From NCBI GenBank assembly GCA_024206195.1, contig JAAGZO010000825.1, positions 1 through 64,000 on the forward strand: a stretch of DNA of 64,000 nucleotides, read 5' to 3'. The stretch's first letter is position 1. Each line of letters begins with the position of its first letter. Shown one piece after another: positions 62,445-64,000 of this stretch. Under the pieces are notes generated by a model, which had not been told where the DNA came from, did no database searches, and saw only the letters and a list, made by a program, of their open reading frames with translations. A program made the position numbers and the translations under genes. This DNA comes from a bacterium. Its GTDB lineage: Archaea > Nanoarchaeota > Nanoarchaeia > Woesearchaeales > UBA10216.

Positions 62445-63071
62445 ATGACAAGAACCGCACTATCAACAGTGGCAGAAGTAATCCAGACCTGCAGATATGA
62501 TAATGTAAGTGAAGCTGGCGGTTCTGATATTGTCCAGGAAGCAATCGATTGGGCTGATGAAACAGTATATGAAGATTATGACAATCCACTGAATAGGTCA
62601 ACATTTGTACTTGATAGCACAGAGACAAAGTATGAATACAGGAATGACAACAAGAAAGTTTATCGGATTGACCAAGTATATATAGTGGACAGCAACAATA
62701 ATCGTATTGCATACACTGAAGGAACAGCATCCGAAGCGAATAAAGAGTTCACTTGGGATTCTGAGTTCAATACAATAACATTCCATGCAGACACTATCTC
62801 TAATTACAATGGGAATAGGGTCCTTGTTAATTATACTTTGCAGTCAATCAAAATCCTTGCACGGACTAAGGCTGCATTATTTGTCATAGAACAAGCAAAT
62901 ACTACAAATGCTGAAGGTGGAACTCCAGCAATACTATCTCGTTTACGAGACAGGGCAAAGAGCATGGAAGCTTCGCTTGCCCCATGTGCCGCAATCGGTA
63001 GCACAAACGAGATAAATTATGATGAGACTTATGGGGTATATATTCCTCAAAAAAGGTTTCACACATACTAA
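62445..63071 (+). CDS. head-tail connector candidate (gp6-like)
   Basis: 208 residues. Helices at both ends (ALSTVAEVIQTCRYDNVSE; AILSRLRDRAKSMEASLA) flank a beta insertion (FTWDSEFNTITFHADTISN). Position directly after capsid genes suits the ring that binds the portal. Sequence evidence alone is weak. Confidence 0.6.
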   Translation: MTRTALSTVAEVIQTCRYDNVSEAGGSDIVQEAIDWADETVYEDYDNPLNRSTFVLDSTETKYEYRNDNKKVYRIDQVYIVDSNNNRIAYTEGTASEANKEFTWDSEFNTITFHADTISNYNGNRVLVNYTLQSIKILARTKAALFVIEQANTTNAEGGTPAILSRLRDRAKSMEASLAPCAAIGSTNEINYDETYGVYIPQKRFHTY

Positions 63072-63139
63072 TCACAAGACTTTAGGTTGCGTACCTGAAG
63101 CAGTACATGCATCTGCGTGATGCGGTTGGTGAAAAGAAC

Positions 63140-63631
63140 ATGGTAGACCCAATAACACCTAAGACAACAATAGAAATACAAGAGTTCTTTGCAGATTGGA
63201 TTAATGATACAAACAATATTACCGACCCTTATTTCACTGCTTCTGGTAAAGTAAGAACTGATTTCGCTTATGCTGGAGATTTTAAGATGATGTCAAATAC
63301 TCCAACCATACAAGTTGATTGTGGAGACCAGGATAATAAGAGAATAAGCATGAACAAGAATGCTTCTTTGAATCAAAGAGAACATCAGTTGATGATATTT
63401 TATTCAAATAGACGAGCAAAAGGCACATTCAATAGTTTAGTTAATGAAGCTCAATGCAGAGGATTCCTTGAATACTTGCGGGATGCAATACAAGATAATA
63501 TGTCTGACTTCGGAGAAGTCTGCCACATGATTACATTCGGCACAATCCCTAAACCAATTTGGGATGAGAAAAGGGGTTTTTTTACATCGGTGCTACCAGT
63601 GACAGTATATACATATAGGAGGGCAAGCTGA
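63140..63631 (+). CDS. neck/tail-terminator-like protein
   Basis: From ATG 63140 (SD-like GGTGA), 163 residues: TTIEIQEFFADWINDTNNIT, QLMIFYSNRRAKGTFNSLVN, FTSVLPVTVYTYRRAS. The length and beta ending resemble HK97 gp10/tail terminator families. An upstream ATG at 63107 is possible. Confidence 0.6.
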   Translation: MVDPITPKTTIEIQEFFADWINDTNNITDPYFTASGKVRTDFAYAGDFKMMSNTPTIQVDCGDQDNKRISMNKNASLNQREHQLMIFYSNRRAKGTFNSLVNEAQCRGFLEYLRDAIQDNMSDFGEVCHMITFGTIPKPIWDEKRGFFTSVLPVTVYTYRRAS

Positions 63632-64000
63632 TGTCATATAAAACAGTCACTTCATTTGCAGAATTGGATGCCACCATTAGAAAGATGTCACTCCAATTAA
63701 TTGCCGCAGTAGATGTTAGCATGTTAAGAATAGCCCTTATTGGTGACAAAACAGCAAAACAAGTTGCTGAACAAAAGAAATGGAGAGGAACATTAATCTC
63801 TATGATTAATCTAACAAGAAAAACAGGCAAAGTTGTTGTTACTTCAACTGCCCCATACAGTGAGGAGATAGAAGAAGGACTAACAAATGCGGAGTTCAGA
63901 ACTTATGCAGAGAACCCTTCATTGAGAACCTGGGTCATGGAACATTGGGATTGGGTGCCTGCAAAAGGTATTCTTGTTCATACTAAAGGAATACACTTTA
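63631..64000 (+). CDS. HK97 gp10-like neck protein, partial
   Basis: Starts in a TGATG overlap and runs off the window. MSYKTVTSFAELDATIRKMS, ALIGDKTAKQVAEQKKWRGT, then VVVTSTAPYSEEIEEGLTNA, the central conserved block of HK97_gp10-type head-tail joining proteins (A-P-Y-A-x-x-x-E-x-G). Confidence 0.7.
   Translation, partial: MSYKTVTSFAELDATIRKMSLQLIAAVDVSMLRIALIGDKTAKQVAEQKKWRGTLISMINLTRKTGKVVVTSTAPYSEEIEEGLTNAEFRTYAENPSLRTWVMEHWDWVPAKGILVHTKGIHF

Overview
The window is part of the genome of a tailed (head-tail, HK97-type) virus of an archaeon, and no host chromosome is visible. The structural genes are those of the Caudoviricetes: large terminase, portal, maturation protease, scaffold-like protein, HK97-type capsid protein and neck proteins. 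The information genes are archaeal: an MCM replicative helicase, a HerA-type ATPase, a single-domain TRAM protein and tRNA genes with archaeal-style introns. TTTATATA boxes lie 25-30 nt before several starts, giving leaderless or near-leaderless mRNAs. Internal operon genes overlap as ATGA/TAATG or carry GGAGG sites. I cannot name the host; the combination fits an uncultivated archaeal lineage as well as a known one.

Layout. (1) 1-10061, minus strand: a surface-sugar block with an LmbE deacetylase, SAM methyltransferases, four glycosyltransferase genes (one fused to a methyltransferase, one with two GT2 domains) and a cytidylyltransferase-like enzyme, mixed with a RusA resolvase, TRAM and zinc-ribbon genes and headed by a ribbon-helix-helix regulator. 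(2) 10238-40929, minus strand: an early or replication region of about 85 small overlapping genes. It holds MCM, a HerA-like ATPase, a second P-loop ATPase with zinc ribbons, an OB-fold ssDNA-binding candidate, a PC4-like protein, an SPFH-like membrane protein, a nuclease, a cupin, many zinc-binding miniproteins and one-helix membrane peptides. Near its promoter-proximal end is a three-gene cassette: a small protein ending in Gly-Gly, an E1/ThiF enzyme and a large unknown protein. (3) 40930-42030: a non-coding hub full of perfect inverted repeats, where the long leftward block and the rightward half meet; it is a candidate origin and control region. (4) about 42130-42965: a long non-coding stretch best read as a large structured RNA with an internal threefold repeat. 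(5) 43021-49300: small zinc-finger genes, a HAD phosphatase and a tRNA archipelago of 20 conventional tRNAs covering all 20 amino acids (if the CAU tRNA is Met), four of them with introns. There is also one candidate circularly permuted tRNA and an HNH endonuclease gene. (6) 49524-64000, plus strand: terminase small and large subunits, fibre or decoration proteins, portal, protease, scaffold, capsid and head-tail connectors, running off the right end.

How it fits together. The leftward block appears to supply replication (MCM, SSB, HerA, RusA), transcription control (RHH, AbrB, PC4 and HTH proteins) and surface remodelling. The tRNA and ncRNA hub would support translation of late genes. The rightward block builds and fills the head. 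Recurrent ATACTAT/ATAGTAT dyads at promoters in both halves suggest one shared DNA-binding regulator, possibly the RHH protein at 9858-10061.
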